A stretch of 64,000 bases of DNA, taken from NCBI GenBank assembly GCA_020628645.1, contig JAHDES010000001.1, positions 230,872 to 294,871 of the forward strand. Direction: 5' to 3'. Positions within the stretch are counted from its first letter, which is position 1, and every line of letters starts with the position of its first letter. A model generated the notes under the pieces. That model made no database searches, was not told the DNA's origin, and worked only from the letters and a program-made list of their open reading frames with translations. Both the position numbers and the translations under genes were made by a program. This document shows, in pieces, positions 20,586 through 28,760 of the stretch. Source of the stretch: Saprospiraceae bacterium (lineage in GTDB: Bacteria > Bacteroidota > Bacteroidia > Chitinophagales > Saprospiraceae).

Positions 20586-20920
20586 ATGATACGTTGAAGG
20601 CATGCTTTCGTAAAGCAAGTCGGTACAAGAAAAGGGATAGACATATTGCTATGTACTACCCCTTTAATTTATGTTTAATATAAAATTAATATCGGTTTAC
20701 TGAGATTTGATGTGATATGAGCTAAAAGGATGCTCAAGGGATTAAATTTATTACTCCCCTCTGATCGTTTCTCACCGCTAAGGTAGGTAATTCATAGCTT
20801 TCTTTAAAATTATATATAAGTTTTTTTATGCTTTATAAAATATATTTTTTAAGGTTTGAAAACCAATCGATTTTAACGATAGTGCCTAATACAAGTCTTT
20901 CCAAAGTAGTGTAAGAAATG
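20586..20920. other. Intergenic stretch without gene
   Basis: No coding frame is convincing here. The only structure seen is an imperfect hairpin at about 20630-20663 (AAGGGATAGACATA pairing with TATGTACTACCCCTT), possibly a terminator for the NlpC/P60 gene, and a small GCTTT/AAAGC hairpin just after that gene. Confidence 0.5.
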
Positions 20921-20928
20921 TATCTTTG
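20921..20928 (+). promoter_or_regulatory. -7 box (TATCTTTG) before MITE copy 2
   Basis: TATCTTTG is an exact TAnnTTTG match directly followed by the 7-bp target duplication of MITE copy 2. It is the probable promoter of the DUF6702 gene, separated from it by the inserted element. Confidence 0.5.
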
Positions 20929-20935
20929 TTCTAAC

Positions 20936-21071
20936 TCTATGTACAGGACAAAACTTAGGAAAAGTGTTTCTTTTTAAGAGCAACGCAATAAATTACGTTG
21001 GAATAAGCCCTTTTTAAAGGTGGTTTTAACCCCTTGCATCCTTCTAAAGATTATTTTGTCCCGTACACAGA
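20936..21071 (-). mobile_element. MITE family A, copy 2
   Basis: A 136-bp copy in reverse orientation to copy 1, with 18-bp terminal inverted repeats (TCTATGTACAGGACAAAA at the left, one internal change at each end) and a perfect 7-bp duplication TTCTAAC at 20929-20935 and 21072-21078. It ends 26 nt before the ATG at 21098. Confidence 0.88.
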
Positions 21072-21097
21072 TTCTAACTAAATTAAGCAACTTCATT

Positions 21098-21616
21098 ATG
21101 TCAATACGACTTTTTTCTATTTTACTTAGCTCATTTATTTCTGGGCATTTGATGGCAAGCCCTCCTCCTTCGCTACATGAGTTTCATGTAAGTAAATGTG
21201 TCATTGAGTATAAGGATAATATGCTCCAAATTAGTATGCATTTATTCATTGATGATTTAGAAAAAGCCTTAGAAGAACAAGGAGTTACGAAACAATACAT
21301 TGGGACAGAACGAGAAGCAAGTACAGCAGATGAACTTATTGCACGTTATATTCAACAACGGTTTAGTATAGATGTAAATGAAACAGATCTAAGTTATCAG
21401 TTTCTTGGTAAGGAACTAACTGAAGATTTAACCGCTATTTGGTGTTATATGGAGGTCTCCAATCTTGAAGAACTCCAACATCTCCGTATTGCCAATTCTG
21501 TTTTGATGGAAATTTATGATGACCAAAAAAATCTCACCACTATTTATGGGCCAAATAAAAAAATGAAATCCTTTTTATTTATGAAAGGAAATAGTAAAGA
21601 CGAACTTTCGTTTTAA
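21098..21616 (+). CDS. DUF6702 family protein, exported
   Basis: A 172-aa protein of unknown function matching DUF6702. The start at 21098 is preferred over the frame's first ATG at 21020, which lies inside the MITE; it opens a signal peptide (MSIRLFSILLSSFISGHLMAS). The family signature HEFHVSKCVIEYKDNMLQISMH and LFIDDLEKALEEQG follows. Known members often sit beside membrane peptidases or transport genes; here the gene is alone and converges with the alkane monooxygenase gene after 4 nt. Confidence 0.8.
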   Translation: MSIRLFSILLSSFISGHLMASPPPSLHEFHVSKCVIEYKDNMLQISMHLFIDDLEKALEEQGVTKQYIGTEREASTADELIARYIQQRFSIDVNETDLSYQFLGKELTEDLTAIWCYMEVSNLEELQHLRIANSVLMEIYDDQKNLTTIYGPNKKMKSFLFMKGNSKDELSF

Positions 21617-21620
21617 AACA

Positions 21621-22661
21621 TTACGCTCGATACGTCATTGCACGCTCATTCATCATTTTAAACCAAAGTGGCGGTATCAAAGATGCCAACATACAAGCAG
21701 GATAACCATAAGGTAATTGAGGGCTCTCATCAAAATGGCGCAAGACTTGATACTTACGAGTCGCTTTAAAATGATGATCAGAATGACGGGTCAATTCATA
21801 TAAAAATATACGTCCTATTTCATGATTAGAATTCCAAGAATGAATGGGTTGGACGGGTTCATATCGCCCAGATGGAAGTTTTTTTCGTTCTAAGCCATAA
21901 TGCTCAATATAGTTAACCAACTCCAACATCAGAAAAGCAAAAAATCCAATTACTAAGGAAAGAAGCATTGTCTTCCAACCAAATAAGAAAGTAATCAATG
22001 CCAGATAAGTAAACTGTATAATTTGAAAACGTAGCATTTCATTTTGCCAAGAAAACGCAGCGATTCCAGCTTTTGCAAGGCGTTTATTCTCAATCTTCCA
22101 TGCACTCAAATACCCCATACAAACTGAACGAACAAAGAAAGCATAGAGAGATTCTCCATAACGAGAAGTGGCAGGGTCTTCTTTGGTGGCAATATTCTTA
22201 TGGTGTCCTCGATTATGTTCTATAAAAAAGTGCATGTACAAAGCAGGAAGCAATAAAATTTTTGACATTAATTGTTCTGATTTGGTAACACGATGTCCCA
22301 ACTCATGCGCTACATTGATTCCAATAACTCCCGTAATCACGCCCACGTTTACAGTCATTAAACCAATTTCAAAATTGCTCAAAGGAGTATAGCCTATTCG
22401 ATAATAATAATAGACTAAAATACCATATAGCAATGGAATGTTGAGATATAACAGCCAATCGAAAAAACGAGATCGTAATTTTTCTTCTTCCACTGCCTGA
22501 GAAAAATTTTCTGTTGTACCGGGTGTGAAAAATTCCATTAAAGGAATGATAAAAAATGCTACATAAACTACTCCAGCAGACCAAATGCCTCCTAAATACA
22601 ATCCTATAATGGTAGAAAGTGGGCCAATGTAAGCGATCAAATATTTAAAATCTCGTGTCAT
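21621..22661 (-). CDS. alkB: Alkane 1-monooxygenase (AlkB-like)
   Basis: A 346-aa integral-membrane di-iron hydroxylase of the AlkB group, which oxidises the terminal carbon of medium or long alkanes or related chains using a rubredoxin-type donor. Histidine boxes: HELGH (119-123), HNRGHH (149-154) and RHSDHH near 293; the NYIEHYGL signature near 250 is characteristic of AlkB and XylM. About six membrane segments are present. No rubredoxin gene is nearby. MITE copy 3 lies 22 nt upstream of its start, so its leader includes the element. Confidence 0.9.
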   Translation of the reverse strand: MTRDFKYLIAYIGPLSTIIGLYLGGIWSAGVVYVAFFIIPLMEFFTPGTTENFSQAVEEEKLRSRFFDWLLYLNIPLLYGILVYYYYRIGYTPLSNFEIGLMTVNVGVITGVIGINVAHELGHRVTKSEQLMSKILLLPALYMHFFIEHNRGHHKNIATKEDPATSRYGESLYAFFVRSVCMGYLSAWKIENKRLAKAGIAAFSWQNEMLRFQIIQFTYLALITFLFGWKTMLLSLVIGFFAFLMLELVNYIEHYGLERKKLPSGRYEPVQPIHSWNSNHEIGRIFLYELTRHSDHHFKATRKYQVLRHFDESPQLPYGYPACMLASLIPPLWFKMMNERAMTYRA

Positions 22662-22683
22662 AATTTCCTTTTTTCAAAATCTT

Positions 22684-22817
22684 ACTGTGTACAGGACAAA
22701 ATAATTGTTAGAAGGATGCAAGGGGTTAAAACCACCTTGAAACGGGACTTATTCCAACGTAATTTATTGCGTTGCCCTTAAAAAGACACTTATTATAAGT
22801 TTTGTCCTGTACACAAA
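22684..22817 (+). mobile_element. MITE family A, copy 3
   Basis: A 134-bp copy with inverted ends (ACTGTGTACAGGACAAAA at the left; outer two bases degraded) and a perfect 7-bp duplication AAATCTT at 22677-22683 and 22818-22824. It lies in the leader of the alkB-like gene on the minus strand; a weak -7-like TAATTTTA (minus, 22827-22834) is 2 bp beyond the right duplication. Confidence 0.86.
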
Positions 22818-22928
22818 AAATCTTACTAAAATTAAAAAGAAAAGCGCAAAAAAGCGAATCTTCGTTTTCCAGAAACCCAAAACGCCTAAGTATACCAATA
22901 CCTTTTTCAAATTAGTATAACATTTCGC

Positions 22929-22936
22929 TATCTTTG
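22929..22936 (+). promoter_or_regulatory. -7 box (TATCTTTG)
   Basis: An exact TAnnTTTG match, 9 nt before the family B leader repeat and 135 nt before the ATG at 23072. It would make the repeat part of the transcribed leader. Confidence 0.5.
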
Positions 22937-22945
22937 AAGCCTAAA

Positions 22946-23060
22946 TAACCCAAGTTGCGTATCGTGAGAGAAAAGAAGGAGAATTTCAAGAAAATCTGTG
23001 ATTTTTGTGAAATATGACACTTTTTCTCTCCTTGAAACGATAAATCGCAACTTGAATTAA
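22946..23060. repeat. Leader repeat family B, copy 2 (MITE-like)
   Basis: A 115-bp element bounded by TAACCCAAGTTGCG and CGCAACTTGAATTAA. The whole unit is a large imperfect palindrome: the GAGAAAAGAAGGAG stretch on the left faces CTTTTTCTCTCCTT on the right. It ends 11 nt before the start codon of the lipoprotein gene. Confidence 0.62.
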
Positions 23061-23071
23061 ATATTAGAATA

Positions 23072-23707
23072 ATGAAAAAAATAACATTTCAAATTACACT
23101 ACTTTTATTGATTGGTTTAAGCATCACTGCTTGTCAAACTCGCACCACTCGTACTGCCATGAAACATGGAGAAGTACTAAAAACCAATCTTGATTCTTTT
23201 GAAAAGAATCGCCAAAAATTATCTGAAAATTTAGTAGCTAGTCTCGAAGAAGCTAAAGGTGCTTTAACTGCCGAAAATCCTGATATTCCAGAAGTATCCA
23301 AGGATTTTGAAAAAGAATGGCGCAGTATTCAGTCTCGCTATAATAAATTGAAAGGGGATTATGAAAAGGTAGGCACTAGTTCCGAAAATTATTTCAATCA
23401 ATTGGATGAACTGAGTGGGAGTATCAATAATGAAGAACTCCGTAATGAAGAGCTTGCTAAAAATAAAGAATTAGCAGCTCGATGGCAAACTACTTACAAC
23501 AAAGCAGGGGCTAGCATTGAGAAAATCACTCAAGTACTTGAGTCAGGGAATGACTTTCATATGGTATTAGTGGCTTCTTCTATTCGTCAAAAACTAGAAC
23601 AAAACGTAGAAGAACTCAATAAGATGGCAGAACAAGCCAAAATTCTTTTAGCAGACCTAGAAGTATTTACACAAGCAGGACGAGACCTAGTAGAAGGGGA
23701 AGGATAA
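23072..23707 (+). CDS. Coiled-coil lipoprotein, DUF2959-like
   Basis: A 211-aa lipoprotein with lipobox LSITAC (Cys about residue 21). The rest is predicted long helices with heptad-like spacing (residues 35-205), rich in E, K and N and without catalytic motifs. The spacing of W, RY and YF in DFEKEWRSIQSRYNKL and SSENYFNQL resembles DUF2959, but the match is by eye only. It is probably periplasmic, tethered to a membrane. It stands alone between a family B leader and a bidirectional terminator. Confidence 0.68.
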   Translation: MKKITFQITLLLLIGLSITACQTRTTRTAMKHGEVLKTNLDSFEKNRQKLSENLVASLEEAKGALTAENPDIPEVSKDFEKEWRSIQSRYNKLKGDYEKVGTSSENYFNQLDELSGSINNEELRNEELAKNKELAARWQTTYNKAGASIEKITQVLESGNDFHMVLVASSIRQKLEQNVEELNKMAEQAKILLADLEVFTQAGRDLVEGEG

Positions 23708-23739
23708 TCTCTAAGACTTAATTTTTTATATCAAAAAGA

Positions 23740-23773
23740 AAAGCCCTCTTTAATGAATAAGGAGGGCTTTTTT
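23740..23773. terminator. Bidirectional terminator
   Basis: AAAGCCCTC (23740-23748) pairs with GAGGGCTTT (23762-23770), with A and T runs on both sides. It serves the convergent lipoprotein and DUF3078 genes. Confidence 0.85.
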
Positions 23774-23797
23774 AATAAGTTTTTTGGATTTATATCT

Positions 23798-24817
23798 TTA
23801 GAAAGTATAAGATAAACCTAACGTATAGTACGATTGTAATGGATTATCCGATAAATCTAAAGTCAAAGGAGTAGCTGCAGTCGTCAAACGACCTAAATCT
23901 GCTACCTGCTTGTTTCCTTTCAAACCTAAGTTGAATGTCACACCAACGCCTTTCCAAATACTTGTAGAAAAACCATTGATCCATTCCCAGTTTGCTAAAT
24001 TACCTGTAGAATAATTGACTACACGGTTTTGTGCATCAGCATAAGTCACATCACCAGCTCCACCATAAGGAATGAATGCACTCAAGTTAGAAGACCAAGA
24101 TACACCTCGAATAATTTCTCTTGCATAAGAAGCACCAATTTTTGCACCAGCAGCAGAGATCAATTCACCTGGCCAGTTCTTTTGGTAACCTAATGGGTGA
24201 ATCAATACTACTAAATCAGGAATTGGAGTCCAAGTGATACCCGCACTGATCGTTGCTTGACCTGGGTTATTTAATGCAAATGGGTATTTATCATCAAATA
24301 TTTCAGTTGGCGTATTATTATCATCGAATTCTACTAAAGAAGAAGTCCATTTAGCCTCAGCAGAAATTGCGATTTTGTCTGTAAGTTTATAACCAAATAA
24401 AGAAGATAAATCTAGTCCATTCGTTAAAGCAACTACCTGAGTCGTTGCATCGTCTTTATCTGCTCTAGCGGAAGAACGAGATAAATTTAAAGTTAATAAA
24501 TTTCGCCAGAAATATTTTTCTTGATCTAAATTTGCAAAACCTGTCCAACCTAAACCTAAAGCATTATTAGATGAATTTGGAGTACCTATCGCATACCAAT
24601 TATTATTTGCTAATGCATTAAATCCAATTACCCCAACACCACCTAATTTCCAACCTGGAAATTCATTAATCTGTGTTGCTAAGGCATCAATTTCTGCTTG
24701 AAGAGCATCTCTTGCTGCTTCTTTGTCTGCTTTGGTCGCTTTAAGGTCTTCTACAGTTTGAGCTTGAAGATTGAATAAAAACAAACTGGCAATAGCCAAT
24801 AAAAGTGTCTTTTTCAT
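23798..24817 (-). CDS. DUF3078 outer-membrane beta-barrel protein
   Basis: A 339-aa protein of the DUF3078 family. A signal peptide (residues 1-19, ending LQA) is followed by a short coiled coil of about 30 residues (VEDLKATKADKEAARDALQAE) and then an extended beta-rich region starting PGWKLGGVGVIGFNALANNNW, with repeated alternating strands to the C-terminal YTLGLSYTF. This is the form of an outer-membrane barrel with a periplasmic coiled-coil stalk. The function is unknown. It lies behind the MscS-like gene on the same strand, separated by 170 nt of AT-rich DNA. Confidence 0.82.
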   Translation of the reverse strand: MKKTLLLAIASLFLFNLQAQTVEDLKATKADKEAARDALQAEIDALATQINEFPGWKLGGVGVIGFNALANNNWYAIGTPNSSNNALGLGWTGFANLDQEKYFWRNLLTLNLSRSSARADKDDATTQVVALTNGLDLSSLFGYKLTDKIAISAEAKWTSSLVEFDDNNTPTEIFDDKYPFALNNPGQATISAGITWTPIPDLVVLIHPLGYQKNWPGELISAAGAKIGASYAREIIRGVSWSSNLSAFIPYGGAGDVTYADAQNRVVNYSTGNLANWEWINGFSTSIWKGVGVTFNLGLKGNKQVADLGRLTTAATPLTLDLSDNPLQSYYTLGLSYTF

Positions 24818-24987
24818 TGTTAAGAAATTTTGTTAATTTTTGATTAAATACGTTTGATGAATACTCTATAAAATAGCGTATTCAGTTAAATAAATTATTA
24901 ATTATTTAATTCATAGGGATTTGATTCCCCTCAATTTACGTTGGGTAAGTATGATTGTTTCTCTGGTAAGTCTTTTATAATACATGA

Positions 24988-25800
24988 TTAACTATCATGT
25001 ATCACAATGTTTCCACTTGATAAACGATTTAGTGGAATAATTAAACGTTTTCCTTCAGATAGTAGGGTTAAAGACGAGGTATCCATATCAAGGATTTCCC
25101 CTGTGACATTATCTACAGTAATAACATCACCGATATTAAATTTATTCTTGCTATAAATAGAAGCCAAATAATTTGACATTAAATCTTTTGAAGCTAAGCC
25201 GTAACCGATAGCAAAAGCAATGACAATTCCCCCTAGAATTACAGTCAGATTATCTGTTAAAAAGTCCGTTGGAATAGTCGCTTTCTTTAAAGCAATCATT
25301 AAGGCATTAATTAACACAAAAAAGAAAACAAAACTTGCTACTACTTTTGCAGCAGGAATCCCCAAGGATTTACAAGTTGTATGCACTATATTTTTGATGC
25401 TTTCTGCCAATAATACGCCAATGATAAGTATCACGATGGCTACTAAAATACTTGGCAATAAGTTGATTAAATCTTGTATGAGTTCCGATATCTCAGGAAT
25501 CCCAAGTACACTTGTTGCTACCAATGCAATAAATAGAACAAGCACATAATAAATAAACTTAGAAAGGAATACACTTGGTAAGAAGTTAATATTCGATTTT
25601 TGTACCATCTCCACTTCATCTAACAAATCCTTAATTTTATCGATACCAATTCGCTGTAGCATACGACGAATCATATTGGTAATAAATCTCACAATAGCCA
25701 TTCCTATTAAAAGGATAAGAATGGCACCGATCAATCTTGGTACAAGATCAAAAAAAGGAATGACGATACTTTGGTATAAATCTTCTAAAATTTTTGACAT
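24988..25800 (-). CDS. Small-conductance mechanosensitive channel-like protein
   Basis: A 270-aa inner-membrane protein with two copies of the conserved TM-helix repeat (VPRLIGAILILLIGMAIVRFI at about 19-39 and LLPSILVAIVILIIGVLLAESI near 113-134), further hydrophobic segments and a C-terminal part (FAIGYGLASKDLMSNYLASIYSKNKFNIGDVITV) matching the pore-lining helix and beta domain of MscS. It likely releases solutes on hypo-osmotic shock. It is short for MscS because the C-terminal cage is reduced. It lies third on the minus strand behind an ECF sigma gene and a small gene. Confidence 0.85.
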   Translation of the reverse strand: MSKILEDLYQSIVIPFFDLVPRLIGAILILLIGMAIVRFITNMIRRMLQRIGIDKIKDLLDEVEMVQKSNINFLPSVFLSKFIYYVLVLFIALVATSVLGIPEISELIQDLINLLPSILVAIVILIIGVLLAESIKNIVHTTCKSLGIPAAKVVASFVFFFVLINALMIALKKATIPTDFLTDNLTVILGGIVIAFAIGYGLASKDLMSNYLASIYSKNKFNIGDVITVDNVTGEILDMDTSSLTLLSEGKRLIIPLNRLSSGNIVIHDS

Positions 25801-25942
25801 ATCGGATTTTAGGCTCAGTTAGATTAATAACATAATCTTCTATAGACGAGTGTAATTTTAAAAAGTCACAGAAATTCTACTCGATTTTTATTTTTTTTCT
25901 TTTATAAGGCTAAATCTCTAATTCTAAAATCTATTGTATTGT

Positions 25943-26206
25943 TTAGTGTCCCGAAGGACCTTTAGGATCACCGAAATCACCTGTTCCTCCTTCAGACGGT
26001 GGTTTTGGATGTTGATCCTTTTCATTGTCCCCTCCTCCCATAATCACAAACATATTAAATACATTTGGCAAATACACTTCGATCACTTTACTAATCATAC
26101 GGATGAACCCCATGGATCCATCTAGATCTTTTTTTACTCTTGGTGGAGCTTGAGGAAACTGCCTTAGGTTGTTTTCCTCCCACCTCTTGAAATTATTTTC
26201 TGTCAT
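25943..26206 (-). CDS. Small protein downstream of ECF sigma gene
   Basis: An 87-aa protein starting at MTENNFKRWEENNLRQFP; the frame runs on upstream to 26278 but that extension has no support. The N-terminal 30 residues are charged, residues about 31-53 (MGFIRMISKVIEVYLPNVFNMFVIMGGG) form one moderately hydrophobic, probably membrane-associated segment, and the tail is Gly/Pro/Asp-rich. No family was recognised. Its place 147 nt behind the sigma gene and 142 nt before the MscS-like gene suggests a role in sigma control or in the channel, but this is inference. Confidence 0.6.
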   Translation of the reverse strand: MTENNFKRWEENNLRQFPQAPPRVKKDLDGSMGFIRMISKVIEVYLPNVFNMFVIMGGGDNEKDQHPKPPSEGGTGDFGDPKGPSGH

Positions 26207-26353
26207 AATTAAATAGTGTTTAAAATAAAAAAATACTAAGGCTTTGTTTTGTTTTGGTATTATAGCGGTAGAAGGCAATGCTAAAATACAGTAGTCTTCT
26301 TTCTATATAAATGATTGACTATAAAAAAGGCTAGTGCTTTCCCATAGTACATT

Positions 26354-26905
26354 CTAATAGTCTTCTCTAAATAGTAATTTATATTGCTTTTGAGCTTTGT
26401 GCTTGGCGCGTTTAATTTTCATCTTAATCGCACTTTCTGATTTACTCAAAATTGCTGCAATTTCCTTGATGGAAAGTTCATCTTGATATTTCATCAACAA
26501 AATTGCTTTATCGCCTGTCGGTATATGATTTAATACTTTTTTCAGGCGTGTTAGTTCCATTTCCATTAATTCTCGATCGGGGACATCTTCGATAGGTTCT
26601 GCTGTATTTTCGATTTCATCTGAAAAAATGCTTTTTTCTTTTTTCTTTCGTCTGATATAATCAATACAGAAATTGTAGGTTATCGAGTAGACCCAAGTGG
26701 AGAATTTAGACTTACCACTAAATTTCGCTAGGTTCAAAAAGATTTTCATAAAAATCTCTTGCGTAGCATCTTGTGCTTGCTCCTCGTTCTTTAACAAAGA
26801 GATACATTTGCTGAAAACTTTTCCTGAATACCTTCGATATAATAAACTGAAATATGCAGGAGACTGCGACTTCAGATATAAACTAATGACTTCTTCGTCA
26901 GCCAT
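26354..26905 (-). CDS. ECF RNA polymerase sigma factor
   Basis: A 183-aa sigma-70 family factor of the extracytoplasmic type. Region 2 is seen in PAYFSLLYRRYSGKVFSKCISLL to KFSTWVYSITYNFCIDYIRR (about 15-90) and region 4 in LMKYQDELSIKEIAAILSKSESAIKMKIKRAKHK near the C-terminus. The start at 26905 (MADEEVISLYL) is preferred to the ATG at 26977 because AAGGA lies about 10 nt upstream and the family normally begins this way. No classical anti-sigma gene follows; the next gene is a small protein and then an MscS-like channel. Confidence 0.9.
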   Translation of the reverse strand: MADEEVISLYLKSQSPAYFSLLYRRYSGKVFSKCISLLKNEEQAQDATQEIFMKIFLNLAKFSGKSKFSTWVYSITYNFCIDYIRRKKKEKSIFSDEIENTAEPIEDVPDRELMEMELTRLKKVLNHIPTGDKAILLMKYQDELSIKEIAAILSKSESAIKMKIKRAKHKAQKQYKLLFREDY

Positions 26906-27179
26906 TTTTGTATGTCCTTGTTTTCCCAACGAACTAATATTATGATTAAGTTTGTAGTAAGTAATTTTTTTAATCAAAGATTAAAAAATAATCTTCAACT
27001 AAAAGTATACCTAAATGGGGATAAAAACAAAATTCAGTTTTTAGACGCGCATTTTTAATAATAGGTACATCTTTTAACTATAATTTTTTATTTAAATATA
27101 AAAAATCAAGCTACCCTATGATTCATTGAGTCTTGTAAATGAGTATTTTAAGTCCTTATTTACAAAATCTAATAATCGG

Positions 27180-28634
27180 TCATTTTAAAATTTCAGACAC
27201 AATTTTGGCAGATAACAAACAAAGAGGTATTCCTCCCCCTGGATGTACACTTCCACCACAAAAGTATAAATGTTTTAGCCGAAAAGAAAAATTTGGATGC
27301 CTCAAAAAAGCAGCCATTGGATTATTTGAACTTGTTCCATATAATGCGCCTAAGTGAGAAGATGTCCTACTTTCTATCGTTCGTGGGTCTAAAATGGATT
27401 CGTTTTCAATGGATTGATTAATATTTATCTTTAAAATTCGATTGATTTTTTTGACAATGGATTGGCGTGCATCTCGTATTAGTTGATCCCAATTTTGCCC
27501 AGCATTAAAAGGTACATTAATCATCGTAAACCAATTTTCTGCTCCACTTGGTGCATCTTCTGGACAATATTTTGATGTAATATTGATGTAAACGGTGGGG
27601 TCCTCATAAATTTTTCCAGCGTCTAAATGTTCAAATTCTGTTTTATAATCATCGCTAAACAAAATATTATGTAAATCTAGTTGTGGAAATTCTTTCTTGA
27701 TTCCCCAATAAAAAATTAAGGCAGAAGTCGATTTGGGTTGACTCAGTTGACGTTTAGGATGTTTTTGATCGGGCAACAGTTTTTTATAGGTAAAAAAGGC
27801 ATCCATATTGCTAATGATGCGATCAAAATATTGGGTTTCATTGTTAATGAGTAGACCTTTTGCTATTCGTTTTTCTACAATGATGCGATCTACTTTTGTA
27901 TTAAAATGAAATCGTACTCCTTTTTTCTTCGCTAAACGTACCAGACTATTTGTAATTTCCACCATCCCTCCTTTTGGAATATACGCACCGAAATGATGTT
28001 CAAAATGAGGAATGATACTTAAAATACCGGGAGCTCGATAAGGATTTGAGCCATTATACGTGGCAAAACGATTGAAGAGTTGTACTAATTTAGGATGTTT
28101 TAAAATACGTTCATGGACTTTATTCATACTAGTGAACAAGTCCATGGTTGGAGCCAGCATCATTGCTTTAGCTACACTAGGCTTTAGCCAAGTACTTGCT
28201 TTGTGCAATGAATATTCTAAAAATATATTTCCTGAAGATTCATATTTCCGACGACTATCTTGGAGCATTTGATGGAGCACATTGGGAGCAACACCTAATT
28301 GATCCTGTAATTCTTTTGCAAATTTTTCTTCATCTGCATAGGCATGAAGACTCGTTCCATCTTCCCAAAAATAATTACAAACTGTTTTTAAACGGGTATA
28401 CTCAAAATAGTCCTTTATATTTTCACCAGCTATCTTAAAAAGCTCATCTACATACATCGGCATGGTAAAAAGCGAAGGGCCAGCATCAAAACGGTAGTCC
28501 CCTTGTTTAAAATCGGAAAGTTTCCCTCCAGCATAAGTATTAGCCTCAAAGACATCTACCTGATGTCCTTGACTCGCCAAACGAATGGCACTCGCAATGC
28601 CTGCTATCCCAGCTCCAATAATTCCTATCTGCAT
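27180..28634 (-). CDS. Carotenoid desaturase-like FAD oxidoreductase (CrtI/CrtD family)
   Basis: A 484-aa FAD-dependent enzyme of the phytoene desaturase family. The dinucleotide motif is IGAGIAGIASAIRLASQGHQVDVFEAN at 4-30 (shown here only as family signature), and the C-terminal flavin-binding signature is SVHPGGGIPLCLLSAKI near 465-481. SDFKQGDYRFDAGPSLFTMP is the usual substrate-side block. In Bacteroidota such proteins act as phytoene desaturase or 1-hydroxycarotenoid 3,4-desaturase (CrtD) in flexixanthin/saproxanthin-type pigment synthesis. No crtB or crtY is in the window, so the exact step is open. It lies 126 nt behind mnmG on the same strand. Confidence 0.84.
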   Translation of the reverse strand: MQIGIIGAGIAGIASAIRLASQGHQVDVFEANTYAGGKLSDFKQGDYRFDAGPSLFTMPMYVDELFKIAGENIKDYFEYTRLKTVCNYFWEDGTSLHAYADEEKFAKELQDQLGVAPNVLHQMLQDSRRKYESSGNIFLEYSLHKASTWLKPSVAKAMMLAPTMDLFTSMNKVHERILKHPKLVQLFNRFATYNGSNPYRAPGILSIIPHFEHHFGAYIPKGGMVEITNSLVRLAKKKGVRFHFNTKVDRIIVEKRIAKGLLINNETQYFDRIISNMDAFFTYKKLLPDQKHPKRQLSQPKSTSALIFYWGIKKEFPQLDLHNILFSDDYKTEFEHLDAGKIYEDPTVYINITSKYCPEDAPSGAENWFTMINVPFNAGQNWDQLIRDARQSIVKKINRILKININQSIENESILDPRTIESRTSSHLGALYGTSSNNPMAAFLRHPNFSFRLKHLYFCGGSVHPGGGIPLCLLSAKIVSEILK

Positions 28635-28760
28635 ATTTTAATGTAAAATCGAAATAGTTAACAGGAATACAATAAAAAGGTTGGAAGATTCAGATTGCTG
28701 CTTTGTCTGAAATAAAGAAAGACTAATTAATCCCTTCTAAAAATCGTACTTATACTTCCA

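Noticed and set aside
21020..21097. N-terminal extension of the DUF6702 protein
   Set aside because: These codons come from the MITE and the leader; the signal peptide and family match start at 21098.
27139..27357. Plus-strand frame overlapping the end of the carotenoid desaturase-like gene
   Set aside because: It is antisense to a C-terminus with a clear flavin-binding signature.
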